Below, in pieces: positions 44,762 to 56,942 of a stretch of 64,000 bases of DNA (the stretch's first letter is position 1; every line of letters starts with the position of its first letter). A model generated the notes under the pieces. That model made no database searches, had not been told where the DNA came from, and saw only the letters and a program-made list of their open reading frames with translations. A program made the translations under genes and the position numbers. The DNA is from Metellina segmentata (lineage: Eukaryota; Arthropoda; Arachnida; Araneae; Tetragnathidae): NCBI GenBank assembly GCA_947359465.1, contig OX375874.1, positions 99,823,441 to 99,887,440 of the forward strand, written 5' to 3'.

Positions 44762-45818
44762 AATAGGGGTATTTATAACCACATTATTATACTTAGCAGT
44801 CAGTTTTATAGCCACTATCTGACTCAGAATCATTGTTGAGAGTAAAGAACACATCTAAAGCTACATTTAGTGTGAGACAAAAAAGGAGGGGGAAATGAGT
44901 ATTTTGTTTAAAAAAATTAAATATTCCCCAAAAATATTTTATTTTTAAATCGTAATTAAATTTTAACCCTGTTCAAGCTTTCAAATTAAAATAAATAATC
45001 AAATCGGTATTGGAACCTTCAAAGTAATAACTAACTATCGATAGTACCGAACTTCACACATCCGACGATTGGCAAGGTTACTTGCCAATCAACAATACAT
45101 CTACCTAACGTCAGTAAAATAAGTTTATTTGGATTTTTTTTTCAGTGTATTAATATAAACAGTGGATTCATGTCATTATAATAAAGCACAAAACATAGAT
45201 AAAAAACAGTAATAAAAGTAATTTTTTTGCATCTTTAGCGATGATGGACGAGACAACAATCGCTCTCGCAAAAAATTATAGTTTTGAACCACATTTTCAC
45301 GGACAAAGCTATCTGGGAAATATACAACCAGTGCAGCATTTTGATAGATTGTGTCTTAGAAACAAAAAATACTGAGTGGAACTCCTCCCTCTATATATAT
45401 TGGTAAAAAAATATTAAAATGTCGAATGGCAAATTTTTTTACCAACCGCCGGTAATGGGTTAATCGACCTTCAGAGATTTTTCACGATCCCCGCGATCTA
45501 CTTACCCTCTTGGAAAAACTGCTGAAACTTCGAGCACTTGAAAAACTAACACCCCAACCCTCACACTTGTACCAAAAGTTAATACTTTTTACACATTTAT
45601 TTTAAGAGCGGTACAATTGAACTCCATTAGGTAATTTGGTTTTGAGTAATATTAAAGTATAATTAGGTTTCGTAACAGGACTCAAAAAGTACCACTTAAA
45701 GAATAATCTGAACTGTCCATAAAACATTATAAAAATAACAATAAGTGCAATAGTTTTTGCTGACACAAAATTCTAAAAAGAGCAAAATGTTGGTTGATTG
45801 CGAAAGGGAAAAAGGATG
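44762..45818. other. AT-rich intergenic DNA
   Basis: No gene or repeat recognised. Confidence 0.4.
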
Positions 45819-45997
45819 CCTTAAGCCAGGGCTCGAAATACCCGGGTGCACAGGTGCACTGTGCACATGAAAATATAATTGTGCACCTAATTTTTTCACA
45901 CTAGGTGCACTCAGTGCACCTTGTGCACCTAATTTAAAAACTTAGGTACACAAGGTGCACCTGTATTAAAAAATCTATTTCGAGGCCTGCCTTAAGC
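45819..45997. mobile_element. GTGCAC-rich hAT MITE, 163 bp
   Basis: Element 45827-45989 begins CAGGGCTCGAAATA and ends TATTTCGAGGCCTG. It has a perfect 8-bp duplication CCTTAAGC (45819-45826, 45990-45997). It is a shortened, inverted relative of 28095-28615, keeping only the GTGCAC-dense ends. Confidence 0.93.
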
Positions 45998-47924
45998 TAC
46001 AAAATATATCTAACGTGGATGTAGTGCTAAAAGTGTGTGCTGCTGCCAAAAGTTACTAATGTTACGTACTGTAGAACCTAAACTTTGGACATCAAAAATA
46101 ATTGAGCTTAGAGATTCTAATACAAAATATATTAATCATAAATAAAGTTTCAACTATTAAAACTAAGAACTGCAAATGAAGTCATAACTGATAGAAATAA
46201 GCTAAACTTTAAAACGTAAGGGGTGTGATAAATAGTGTGTTCTGAATAGGACTTGCCAATGGATTCATACCAAGGAATTGATTCTGAAGCACTTGTTTCA
46301 ACACGTAGATGGAGACTCTAAAGATGATAAAGAATATTACTCAGGAGCCAACGGAAAAGTTATGCCATTAGTAGTTTTAAAGCTATTAATAAAAGTATTT
46401 AATACTTGGTTCAATAGAGAAGTATTTAATCTGTGTTTTACCTGGTAAACAAACGGGCAATAATAAAAAAACATAAGGATGATTTACATTTTAGACAAAA
46501 TTTTCCACACGAAAAGTTGTTTCTTTTTACTGCATTTTAAAATACCTTTAAATTTTAGATGTTTCCAATTCCATGTTTAAAAGTGTATGTTCTAGTATTG
46601 TGTGTGTGAGAGAGAGAGAGATTATTTACCTCTACAGAATTATTTTTACTCTAAAATCATCAAACATATCTATTGATAAATACTATATGGTTGAATGATT
46701 TTATAAAATAATTATGTTAACCCCTCGTTAGTTCCACTAGTCCTTACAGATACACAATGACCTTTTTTTTATGTAAAAAGCAAAAGTGTTTTACAGTTAT
46801 TTGTTGTTATCCTAAATATTCAACGTATTTTAATGAATTATTAATGCATGTGTAACTAGGAAAAGAAACGGCGAGCATCTCACAGATACATCGCTATCTC
46901 ATTTGTTAAAAACGACCCACGACTAATATAAGGTTATACAATAATAAACTACCGAGTTTTGAGAACTTGAGCTCAACGTGAATAACTCTGCTTTTCCTTG
47001 GGTCTTCCAAAGCAGATTTAATAACAGCTTTATGAACACTTACAGTGTACCAAAAATAGATTTCAATATCCTAAAATCATGCAAAGGAAGTCTTTATTCA
47101 TGAGTTATTGCTTAGCGTGATTACATATATTTTGTTGAAAATCGTGATAATTACTTTTTCAATTACTTCTTGTATAAGCAAAGTAATAAATTATTACATG
47201 CATCCGCAATTATGTTTCGAAAACTATTTCATTCGTTCAGAATAGTAAGATCGTTAATCAAAGCAAGATATATTTACTCCAGAATGTTCTTTCTATCTTG
47301 CTAAGGCTTTTGAATACATAAACATAAGGCGATATTATTTGTTCTTATTCCGGTTCTTATGGTTTAATTCTGGATTGTATCGAATGTATTGCATTTAAAG
47401 ACCATTTTTTGTTGGTGCGTGTGTACGAGTGTGTTTTATTAATGAAAATTTCCCGCCAAAGGAAACAAAATGGCTCATTAGTAGTTGGAATGTCTTTTTG
47501 AGGTTATTTGGCTGCTTTTTCCTTAGTTACTTAAATGCAAATTAAAAGGAATTATTTATCTCATAAATTCGTAGCACTTTCAGTAAAATCTTTTTTGTAT
47601 TTAAAACTATTTTTACATCTATCCCAAATGTATTAAATGTATTAAACATATACTGTGGCAATGAAACATACAAAGGCCTTAATGAAATTACTGATCAAAA
47701 GTTTTGAAATATTATTATTGGAGCTTAATAATGAACACCATTCATTTCGTAATGTTATACTTTCTTAGTTGAAATAATTTATTTGTTGAATGAGAAATGC
47801 ATATCTTACGATTCAAATGAACAACAGTTCTCAAATAATTTTTTACCATCTCATCTGCCTACAAAAATAACTTTTTTATGTAATCATTATAAACACAACA
47901 ATTTATGTCCAACATAAATAAATA
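45998..47924. other. AT-rich intergenic DNA
   Basis: A short (GA)n at about 46604-46620 is the only feature seen. Confidence 0.4.
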
Positions 47925-48393
47925 CAGTAGAACTACAATTATTCGAATCAAGTAAGAACAGACCCCATCCGGTTAATTGGATAATTCACGAAGAAAAGAT
48001 TATTTCTAAAGTTAGTAAAATAACGAATTTTGCATTAGTATTTAATGTAATTGAATGACTATGAAAACAATTTTGTTTACACAATTTTGTCCATCCCTTT
48101 TAGTGTTTTATTAAGGTACTCAAACGCCTTACTTGCTGACTGTCCGCCGTCTGGTTTCGTATTAATGTTGTCTTCATCTTTCAGGTTATCAATGAGTTCT
48201 TCTGTGATCTTTTGACGGAGTTCATCGTCACTGAGAATTTGGAATCCATGGTCCGAAGAATCACACACCAGCCACTCAAATCTCTTTGTTTTCGTCATTC
48301 ACCGACAAAGAAAATTCTTAAATGTGGATTTCCTTTTTTTTTTTTTTCAAAGTGATCCGGATAACAGGAGTTTGGATAGTTGGAGTTCTTCTG
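47925..48393 (-). mobile_element. pogo/Tigger-type deletion derivative, about 470 bp
   Basis: The left end CAGTAGAACTACAATTATTCGAATC follows a TA and matches the Tigger/pogo terminal sequence. The right end carries TTGGATAGTTGGAGTTCTTCTG, its degenerate inverse. Only the 3' end of the transposase gene remains between them. Confidence 0.8.
48077..48298 (-). pseudogene. pogo/Tigger transposase C-terminal fragment
   Basis: A 73-codon open frame whose FEWLVCDSSDHGFQILSDDEL, acidic spacer and ASKAFEYLNKTLKGMDK match the acidic tail of Tigger/jerky-type transposases (W-x-D...G-x-Q-x-[ML]-[TS]-DDE-[IL], then A...L...L). The catalytic core and DNA-binding domains are gone. Frame integrity over such a short piece need not mean function. 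Confidence 0.65.
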
Positions 48394-48864
48394 AACTTAT
48401 TCAATTTTCAATTAGATTATACAATTTGCTTCAAATCTCCAGTAAGAAATATTATGTACCTCAACAAATGTTATGTGATTCTAAAGTAATTTTCATCGCT
48501 TATTAATATTTTACAATTCGCTATAATCATTTACTAATTTTAACTTAATGTATGCTCAATAAAAGAAAATATAAGGTCAAAAATAACATCAGAAATTTCG
48601 ATTGAACAATCCACTTTACCCACTCTTGCATAATTATTTTCACTTTATCAAATATTTTATTTGGTTGGTTAATTTATAGGTTCAATTTTATCTTTGAATA
48701 CGCAAATTCAAAACAGCAGTAAATTATGTTTTAACCTATTTCATTTAAGTTTGTTTTATGCAAAGTAAAGTTTAGCTGGATCAAAAACTTGAATTACCAA
48801 GAATAAAGTTATTCTTTGTTCTTCAATCATGTAACATTAAAATTGATTATTAGGATTATTCCAA
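48394..48864. other. AT-rich intergenic DNA
   Basis: Nothing recognised. Confidence 0.4.
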
Positions 48865-49440
48865 ACTAGCAAAATACACGACCTTACTCGGTTTGAATTA
48901 GTTTACTCTAGATTGAAGAGACGATCTAAATATATAATGACTTGCGTTTATCGTAGAATAAAATAATATTTTCACAACTTTCGTCATCTTTATAATTTCT
49001 ACAACTTACTTTGTACACAAATCCTACATATGCATATCCATTCATGTAATACATTTCACATACATCGCACTCTTGCTGTATGACAATGCTACAAAATGAC
49101 GAAAGCTGACACTAAGGTTTCTACAACAAAAGACGATTTTGAGGGAGATTTGGAATTCTATTTCTTAAGTTCTTTTCATGTTCAACTGACTTAATAAAAA
49201 CGACGATTTACGGTGAGTGCTCTCGCACTCATAGTCAACCAAAACAATATTTTATACTTGTGGCACTCTTGCATCCGGCATGCGACATTATCGAATTTCG
49301 CAATCTTTTACTGTCATTATGACAAATATTTGTTTAATGTTTGAAAAGTTTAGTACGGATTTTTTAAACATTATTATTCTTTCAATAATGGCACAGTTAC
49401 ACTTAAAATTTGCTTTATTCTGACTTAGCTGCCACTTTAA

Positions 49441-50300
49441 TATTTTTTTATAATTATTTGTGTTAAAAATTAATTTTTCTCTATCAATAATTAAAATTAA
49501 AAAAAGAAATTTAACAAAAAAAGAAATTTTGAGGGTAAATTTGAAGTTTTTCAATATTTATAAAAATGATACAGGGAATACAATTTAAATTAGCAGCTAA
49601 AAAACATGATCAGAGTGAACTTCATGAAGTTATCTAGTGCTTCCACTAGAAGTAGAAAGATATTTAAAAAAAAAAAAGGTTTTATGACTGATTGAAAAAT
49701 TGTTGAAGTATTTTTGGCCATTTTGCAACATTGATATTCAAATGCAAGCTCATAAATAAGAAAAAAAATATAAATATATCAATGTGATTCTAATGCATGC
49801 AATATCAAACACTGTTTCGAATGTGCATAAAAAATTTTATAAATATATACCAATAACTTTTTAGTTATCATTTCTGGAATTCAATGTTTATGCCTAAAAT
49901 CTAATTCTGAGAAAAATGCTTGAAAACAAAATCCAAGAGAATAAAAAAAAAAAAAAAAATATTGCAAAATTCTTCTAACAAATAAGTGAATTTTAACAAA
50001 AAATTGTAATGGCCAATTTATAGCAACATAATTATTACATATTTTAACTCACTATAACAGTTAAAGTGTAGAAATTATTGTATAGAATATTCTTAAAATT
50101 GGTTCCGGTTTCGTTATGCTACTTCCGGTATAACTTAACGATTACGTTCACATTTTAAATTGACCTAACTTTTTTTTCTACTAGTCGCACATTAAAAGCT
50201 AAAACTGTTTTAGAATCACAAAAGTACAGAAAATTTGTTAGTAGAAAAAAAATTGCAAACGTTCATCAAAATTGGCTTTTTAAACGTGTATAAAGATACC
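49441..50300. mobile_element. TTAA-flanked insertion of about 860 bp (piggyBac-type MITE candidate)
   Basis: TTAA lies at 49437-49440 and 50301-50304. Removing the insert restores CCACTTTAATTCGAATACTTTGTGG, which matches the uninterrupted copy at about 57049-57073 (CTACTTTTAGTCAAATACTTTG). Its ends are weakly inverted (TATTTTTTTATA / inverse of GGTATCTTTATA). The interior is very AT-rich without coding. Confidence 0.6.
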
Positions 50301-50765
50301 TTAATTCGAATACTTTGTGGTGGTGTTGCGCGTGATGAAAAAGGAACATAATTTATAAAAATAATAAATATTTAAAACAGAAAATAAAAGAAAACAGAGA
50401 AGTAAAACAAAATAAAAGATGTCCGGAAAAAGTTGTTCTTAAGTTATTAATTTGTGATTAATTTTTATCTCTTGATCTCACAGTTGCCACAGCTTTCAAC
50501 TAAAAAGTGCACAAAATTTAGAAATGCAAAATTAGTTCAGAGAAAACGAAACAGAAAATATTACAGCACGTGACCAACCAACACGAGTTTCCGTTTCATT
50601 TCCATTCGTTGAAAAATATCGTCTGTCCCAAATATTCGGAAATCGTTTACATAGCTCAAAGAGCAAAAATAAGACTCGAAATAAATGATATATCAAAGCT
50701 GAAATTCCATAAAAAAATAATTTTTTGAAGAATAATTACTGGTAAGGCAATCAAAATAATCGTAA

Positions 50766-52070
50766 TCTTTATAAATAAGAATAGAGTGTTTGTTTGTACA
50801 TTTACTATTTTCGATAAATTTCAAGTTTCTATCCGTTTTGGACCCATCTGATGCCAAATCTGTCTGTCTGTTCAACTGTCTGTCTGATTTTGAGTTTGTA
50901 TGTTTGTGCAGACATCGCGTGGATTGTGTTCTAGATATACGATTTCAACATGCTTTATTTTATTCATTATATATTAGTTTAGAGAATGCAATATAAAACA
51001 TTTCTTTATTATTATATTGAGATAAGTTTCATGCTAAAACACCCGAGTACCAGTAATGCTGAAAAAGCAATTATTTTTCCAAAAATTATTTATTCTTTAT
51101 GGAGTTTCAGCTCTAATACTTCATTTATTTCAAGTCTTATTTTTGTTCTTTTTGCAATGTAAACGATTTCCGAATATTTGGGACATACGATATTTTTCAA
51201 CGAACGGGTATGAAATGGAAACTCGTGTTGGTTGATCACGTGAAGTGATATTTTGTGTCTCTTTCGCTCTTTATTAATTTCGCATTTCTAAATTTTGTGC
51301 ACTTTTAAGTTGTAAGCTGTGGCAACTGCGAGATCAAGAGATAAAAAGGAATCGCAAAATAATATATTTAAAACAACTTTTTCCCGACATTTTTTATTTA
51401 TTTTATTTCGATGTTTTCTATTTTAAATATTTATTATTTTAATAAATATATTTTCCTTCTGATCACACTCAACACCACTACAAAGCATGCAAATTAAATA
51501 ATCAGAATAAAGCGAATTTTAAGGGTACTTATGACATTATTGAAAGAATAATGCCTGTACTGAAAGAATAATAATGTTTAAAAAATCCGAACTAGAACTT
51601 TTCAAACAAAAAAACTATATGTCATAGTGACAGAAGATTGCGAAATCCCACAATGTCGCATGCTAGATGCAAGAGTGCCACGAGTACAAAAATATTATTT
51701 TGTTGATAATGAATGCGAGAACTTTCGCCATTAATCGTCATTATTACAAATTGAGCTTAACATAAAAAGAACTTAAGAAAGCAATTCCAAATCTCCCTTT
51801 TAATCGTCTTTTGTAGTGGTTACCGTAGTGTGACCTTTCGTCATTTTGCAGCTTTGTCATACAGCAAGGGTGCGATGTATGTGAAATGTATTACATGAAT
51901 GGATATGCATGTGTAGGATTTGTGTACAAAGTAAGTTGTAGAAATTATAAAGATGGTGAAAGTTGTGAAAATATTATTTTATTCTACGATAAACGTAACT
52001 CATATATTTTATCATCTTTTTAATCTTGAGTAAACCAATTCAAACCGAGTAGGGTCGGATTTTTTGCTAG
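50766..52070 (+). mobile_element. non-autonomous Helitron, family 1, copy 4, nested in copy 3
   Basis: Starts TCTTTATAAATAAGAATAG after A50765 and ends TTTGCTAG before T52071. On both sides the minus-strand copy 3 is continuous (AATCGTAA | TACTCAATAT...), so this copy inserted at an A-T pair within an older sibling in opposite orientation. Internally shorter than copies 1 and 2, with a reduced 21-bp array. Confidence 0.88.
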
Positions 52071-52548
52071 TACTCAATATAAATTCTAATTGTTCCCAAA
52101 CTACCAAATTATGGTTGATTTAAGTATACTTACTCATGTGTTTTAGCATAAAACTCATCTGAATATAACAATAAAGGAATGTTTAATATAGCATTCTCTA
52201 AACTAATAGATAATGTATAAAATAAAATACAGTGCAATCAAATATCTAGAATAAAATTCTTGTGATGCCTACACAAACACAAAATCGAACATAGAACAGA
52301 AAGACGAACAGTCAGAATTTCTCAACCAATTTCACTCACTAAATGAAGATAAGTACGCACTGTATGCAAATTTGCGTGAAAATATATGAAACCCTGTGGA
52401 CGTGTATAGGGCACATACATACAGACAGACGGACACAAACGCTGAATAGACGGATTTTGCATCAGAAGGGTCCAAAACGGATAGAAAACTTGAAATGGGT
52501 CTAAAATATGCAATGTACAAACAAACACTCCATTCATATTTATAGAGA

Positions 52549-54942
52549 TATTATATGATCATATAAATTCAATAAATTTAAATATAAACATTATTAGAAC
52601 CAACGGATAACAATTTATGAATGGCTCATAAAAAGAATTTGAAAACTGTAAAATATTCTACTCAAATGCTAATAGTTTATTATTGACTGTAGGAACACAT
52701 GACCTTATTTTGAATTACGAGGAATGATTCAGAAATCCCTGTAGCTTCTGCAAGGCATCAAATCGTCAACAGAATCTCACCGCACAAGGAAAGGGAGGAG
52801 TATTTTTCTGTGTTCTCTCCGACTTTATTTAAAAGAAGAAATCACAAAATGACACCTTCTTCGGGGAGAGACAGGTATTCCTCAGAATGTACGCTTATTC
52901 TCCGAAAGACACACTACTTTTGCTTCCATGCGAAGAATTTTGTATTCTCATGAGCTTATCAATCTTTTTGCGTTCAAATACTTCTGTTTGGCCTTTTTTG
53001 AGATTATCTTCCAAAACATGGATATAACGTATTTTTTTACATTCTTAACTTTCTATAGAAGAACATATATTTAAAGGCATTTATGGAAAATAGAATGGAA
53101 TACTTGGTAGCTTCCTATTGGCAGTGTGTACGATGAATTTCAATTTAAACAAACTCTAGTACAGTTCCAACGTATACACTTCCTAATAACATTCTGAAAT
53201 TAGCATGAAATAAAATTCACTCTCTCTTAAGATCTTAAAAAACTATGAGTCTCTCAAACCTCTTTAAGACGCTTTTTATTATAGAAACAGGATGATGACA
53301 TCATTTAAAATTATGATTTAATTTCAAATTTCTACACTAGAACTAAAATAATAAATATCAATAAATTAAACAAATAACTAGTCCTTGTGTACTTGCCTCA
53401 TAACTGATCCTCAATATCATATCCATAAGAAGTCCTCAAACGTCTCCTAAGAGACCTGCTCTTTTCTCTGATTAATTTTCGCCCTTTTCGCTGCCTCCGA
53501 TGTTTGCTTTTCAAACCTGTCGATGCAATCTGTGTCTCTTTTATCGAAAAAAGTTTTTACCGGATGTCCAATTCTCGTAGAATCTCTCATTTTCAATTTG
53601 TTTCTAATCCAACACTGATTGTATTATAACGTAATAAATGTAACAAATTATATGTAGTAAATTCATTTAATTTAACATCTCCTATTACGCATTCGGGAAA
53701 ATGACTTCGGTTGTGGCTATCTTCGATACCTCTCAGTTTACTATTTTAGCGTGTTACCCTAACCTTAAATAAGTGCAACGTCTAGTAATTTCTTAAGTTC
53801 TTTTAGACCGAGTTTTTTAATGTGTGATGAATTAAACTTTGATTTACGATTATAATAACCCTTTGAAGAACAGTATTAAAACACTTTATTGAGGAAAAAC
53901 TCTGTGTGAAGATCTACTAACTTTTATTAATATATTTCTCACACATATTTAGAACTTTTAGTTTTTTTTCGGGAGGTGGAGCATCATACTTCTAACCGTC
54001 CATTTATAGCATTCCTTGACCTCAGCAATTCAGAATATAAAGTGAAAGTATTTAAACAGATATTCTTACTTTTCTAGAATGCTTCGCATTTTTCATTGCA
54101 AAATTTTCTATTTCGAGGAAGGTTTGTGTCCTGTTGAAAGGCTTATGTAAAATTGTGGCTCAAAAATGTTAAGTTGTGTGGAAGTTATTACATAAACCTG
54201 GTCTCAAAAATATTCATAAATTAACAGAAATTGATAGTTTCCAAGCGTATTAATTTTCCATGCTTAGTCAAAATTTGGAATCACTTAATAAATGGTATAC
54301 ATATAAATAAAATTAATTTCTTCCATTTGGCAAGTGTATCTATCACTCAATTGTTATGAAAATAAAAGATTATACTAAAGCATATAAATTTTGAAAAAAA
54401 ATATGTATATGCAACATTTTAATCCACAATTTAAAATTTTGGAAGCATGATGGATTTTTCTCTTACTTAGATATAGTATAGTACAGATTTCGAAAAAATA
54501 AACGAAACCAATTCCAAGTCAATTAAAATTAAATGCGCAGGGAACATATTGCAATCAGAAGAATGTCAATATCTCAATCGGAGAAAAACGCTATTTTGTA
54601 ATAGACTTGGTATACTTTTATCGATTTTATAATGTTTTATGTGGCTATTGTGACTATCTTGATTCCAGTTCCCTATTTCAATCGCGTTGCCCATCATTAT
54701 ATGAGTTTTACGTCTAACTTTTCTTAGTGCTTTCAGACGTATTTTTTCTCCGTTTGTGATGTTGACATTCTTCTTATTTTGAAAAGATCCCTCTACATCA
54801 AGTTTTAATTGTCTTCCTTAAAATTTTTCAAGAATTATGACAAAAATTATAGCAATTAAAAAATTATCGTTTGCTTTCTAAAGTTTGATTTAATTCAAGT
54901 AACATTTGATGATTTTCAAAGTATGTCGGATCTTATGGATTA
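52549..54942. other. AT-rich intergenic DNA
   Basis: No gene, microsatellite or recognisable repeat. Confidence 0.4.
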
Positions 54943-55526
54943 CTAGCAAAATACCCGACCTTACTCGGTTTGAATAGGTTTACTCTAGATTGAAGAGATG
55001 ATGAAAATATATAATGACTTACGTTTTTCGTAGAATGAAATAGTATTTTAAAACCTTTCGGCCATCTTTAAAATTTCTACAACTTACTTTGGACACAAAT
55101 CCTACACATGCATATCTATTCATATAATATATTTCACATACATCGCACTCTTGCTGTATGACAATGCTACAAAATGACGAAAGCTGACACTAAGGTTTCT
55201 ACAACAAAAGACGATTTTGAGGGAGATTTGGAATTCTATTTCTTAAGTTCTTTTCATGTTCAACTCAATTAATAAACACGACGATTTACGGCGAGTACTC
55301 TCGCACTCATAGTCAACAAAACAATATTTTTTTTTACTTGTGGCACTGTTGTATCCGGGATGTGACAACATGGCATTGTGGAATTTCGCAAATTTCTCCT
55401 GTCTTTATAACAAAGAATATTTTAATGTATGAAAAATTCTAGTTCGGATTTTTTTAAACACTAGGGGGCTCCGCCCCCTGCTCGCTTACGCTCGCCAACC
55501 CCCGGGGATTGCTGCGCAATCCCATT

Positions 55527-55720
55527 TGGTTTGCTTCGCAAACCAACACTCCTTTCACAGATGTCATTTGGTTTGCTTCGCAAACCAACATTCCTTTCAC
55601 AGAGTGAAACTATCTGAATAATTCGTATTATGCTGATTTCACTTTCCGGTACATGACGTCACAGCGAGGGCTACGCAATCCCGTTTGGTTTGCTTTCTCA
55701 AACCAATACTTCTTTCGCAA
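55527..55720 (-). repeat. subterminal palindrome repeats in the family-2 Helitron
   Basis: TTTGGTTTGCTTCGCAAACC occurs at about 55526 and 55568, with a decayed third at about 55684. Each forms a perfect or near-perfect 17-base hairpin, and each is followed by CAACAxTCCTTTCACAG-like sequence. Confidence 0.85.
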
Positions 55721-56043
55721 TTGATTTCACTTTTTTTTGCTTTAACACTTAATGCACCCTAAACTAATAGCCGCATCAGTAAAAAATCTTCTGTATCTTG
55801 TTCCCTGTACAATTTTAAGTAAACAGTGTTAATATCAATACATTGTACTTTGTCGGTAAACTGTCTTGAAAACAGAGGGAAAAAAGCGAGCCTTTTTCCT
55901 CGCCAAATAAAAAGAAATCGTTTTTATGGCAATTGTTGCTACGATAAATTTGATATCTGGCAAACCCGATAGTATAAAATGCAACCCACTGCTGTTTGCC
56001 GAACCAGCTATGCGAACTGAAAAATACGAAATTTGTGTCACCA

Positions 56044-56530
56044 ACTTTTGATTGCATCGAATTTATTTATGAACCAATTTTAAAAATAATTGTACCGTAA
56101 GAAAGAGTACATTGTGAGGTATACTGCAATATTTTTAAAATTAAAAACTAACAGTAATACTATATAGATATGACCATTTTAGTTTTGTATCGGAAGTTAC
56201 GATCTGAAAGTTCCGAAAATTGTATGACCTACTTTTAATTGCATCGATTTTGTTTATTAACCAATTTGAAAAATAATTGTACCATAAGAAAGAGTGTAAT
56301 GTAGTGTATTCAGTGATGTTCTCAAATTTAAAAAATAATGGTTTTTGCCGTAGACATAACGGTTTTAACAAAACGTAGCGAAAATATCCGAAGATTCCGA
56401 ATTTTGTATCACGAACTTTTGATCGCATCCAATTTAATTATTAACCGATTTCAAAAATAATAGTACCGTAAGAAAGAGTATATTCTGAGGTATACTGCGA
56501 TATTTTAAAAATTAAAAACTAATAGTAATT
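56044..56530 (-). repeat. three-copy tandem repeat of about 185 bp in the family-2 Helitron
   Basis: Units begin near 56044, 56234 and 56413 (CTTTTGATTGCATCGAATTTA..., TACCGTAAGAAAGAGT). They create repeated open-frame shadows but no supported protein. Confidence 0.85.
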
Positions 56531-56918
56531 AGATATAGATACGGCAGTTTTAAAAAAAAGTAACAAAAATGTCCCGATTTTTCCCGAATTTCAAAAAAAT
56601 ATTATCAAGAACCACATTTAAATTTCAAAAAAAACTCGACGAGCTGCAAAAATTTACGTTGAGAGGTACTCTTAAAAAAAAACTCACGATTAAAGACTGA
56701 AATTTTGAATGTGTTTTGCTCACTCGCGGAAGAAATTTCACTTCTTCAACTTTAACACTTAATAAAACCTAAACTAATAGCCGCATCGGAAAAAAATCTT
56801 AATAATTATCCAGGGAATACGATGAAGAACAAAGCATGTTAATTTCATATTTTTCCGATCAGTACTTTCTCGGGAAACCGTCTAAGAATGGAGCTAAACA
56901 ACAAAAATTTCAATTCTT

Positions 56919-56942
56919 CGGCGGCGGCGGCGGCGGCGGCGG
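56919..56942 (+). repeat. (CGG)n microsatellite
   Basis: About eight CGG units in AT-rich surroundings, about 25 bases from the Helitron 5' end. Confidence 0.95.

Larger units (their letters stand above)
48866..52548 (-). mobile_element. non-autonomous Helitron, family 1, copy 3, with two nested insertions
   Basis: The 3' end (plus-strand left) is CTAGCAAAATACACGACC at 48866; the 5' end is the inverse of TCTCTATAAATATGAATGG at 52548. A and T flanks are correct for Helitron. Two later insertions interrupt it: an about 860-bp TTAA-flanked segment (49441-50300) and a plus-strand family-1 Helitron (50766-52070). Confidence 0.85.
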
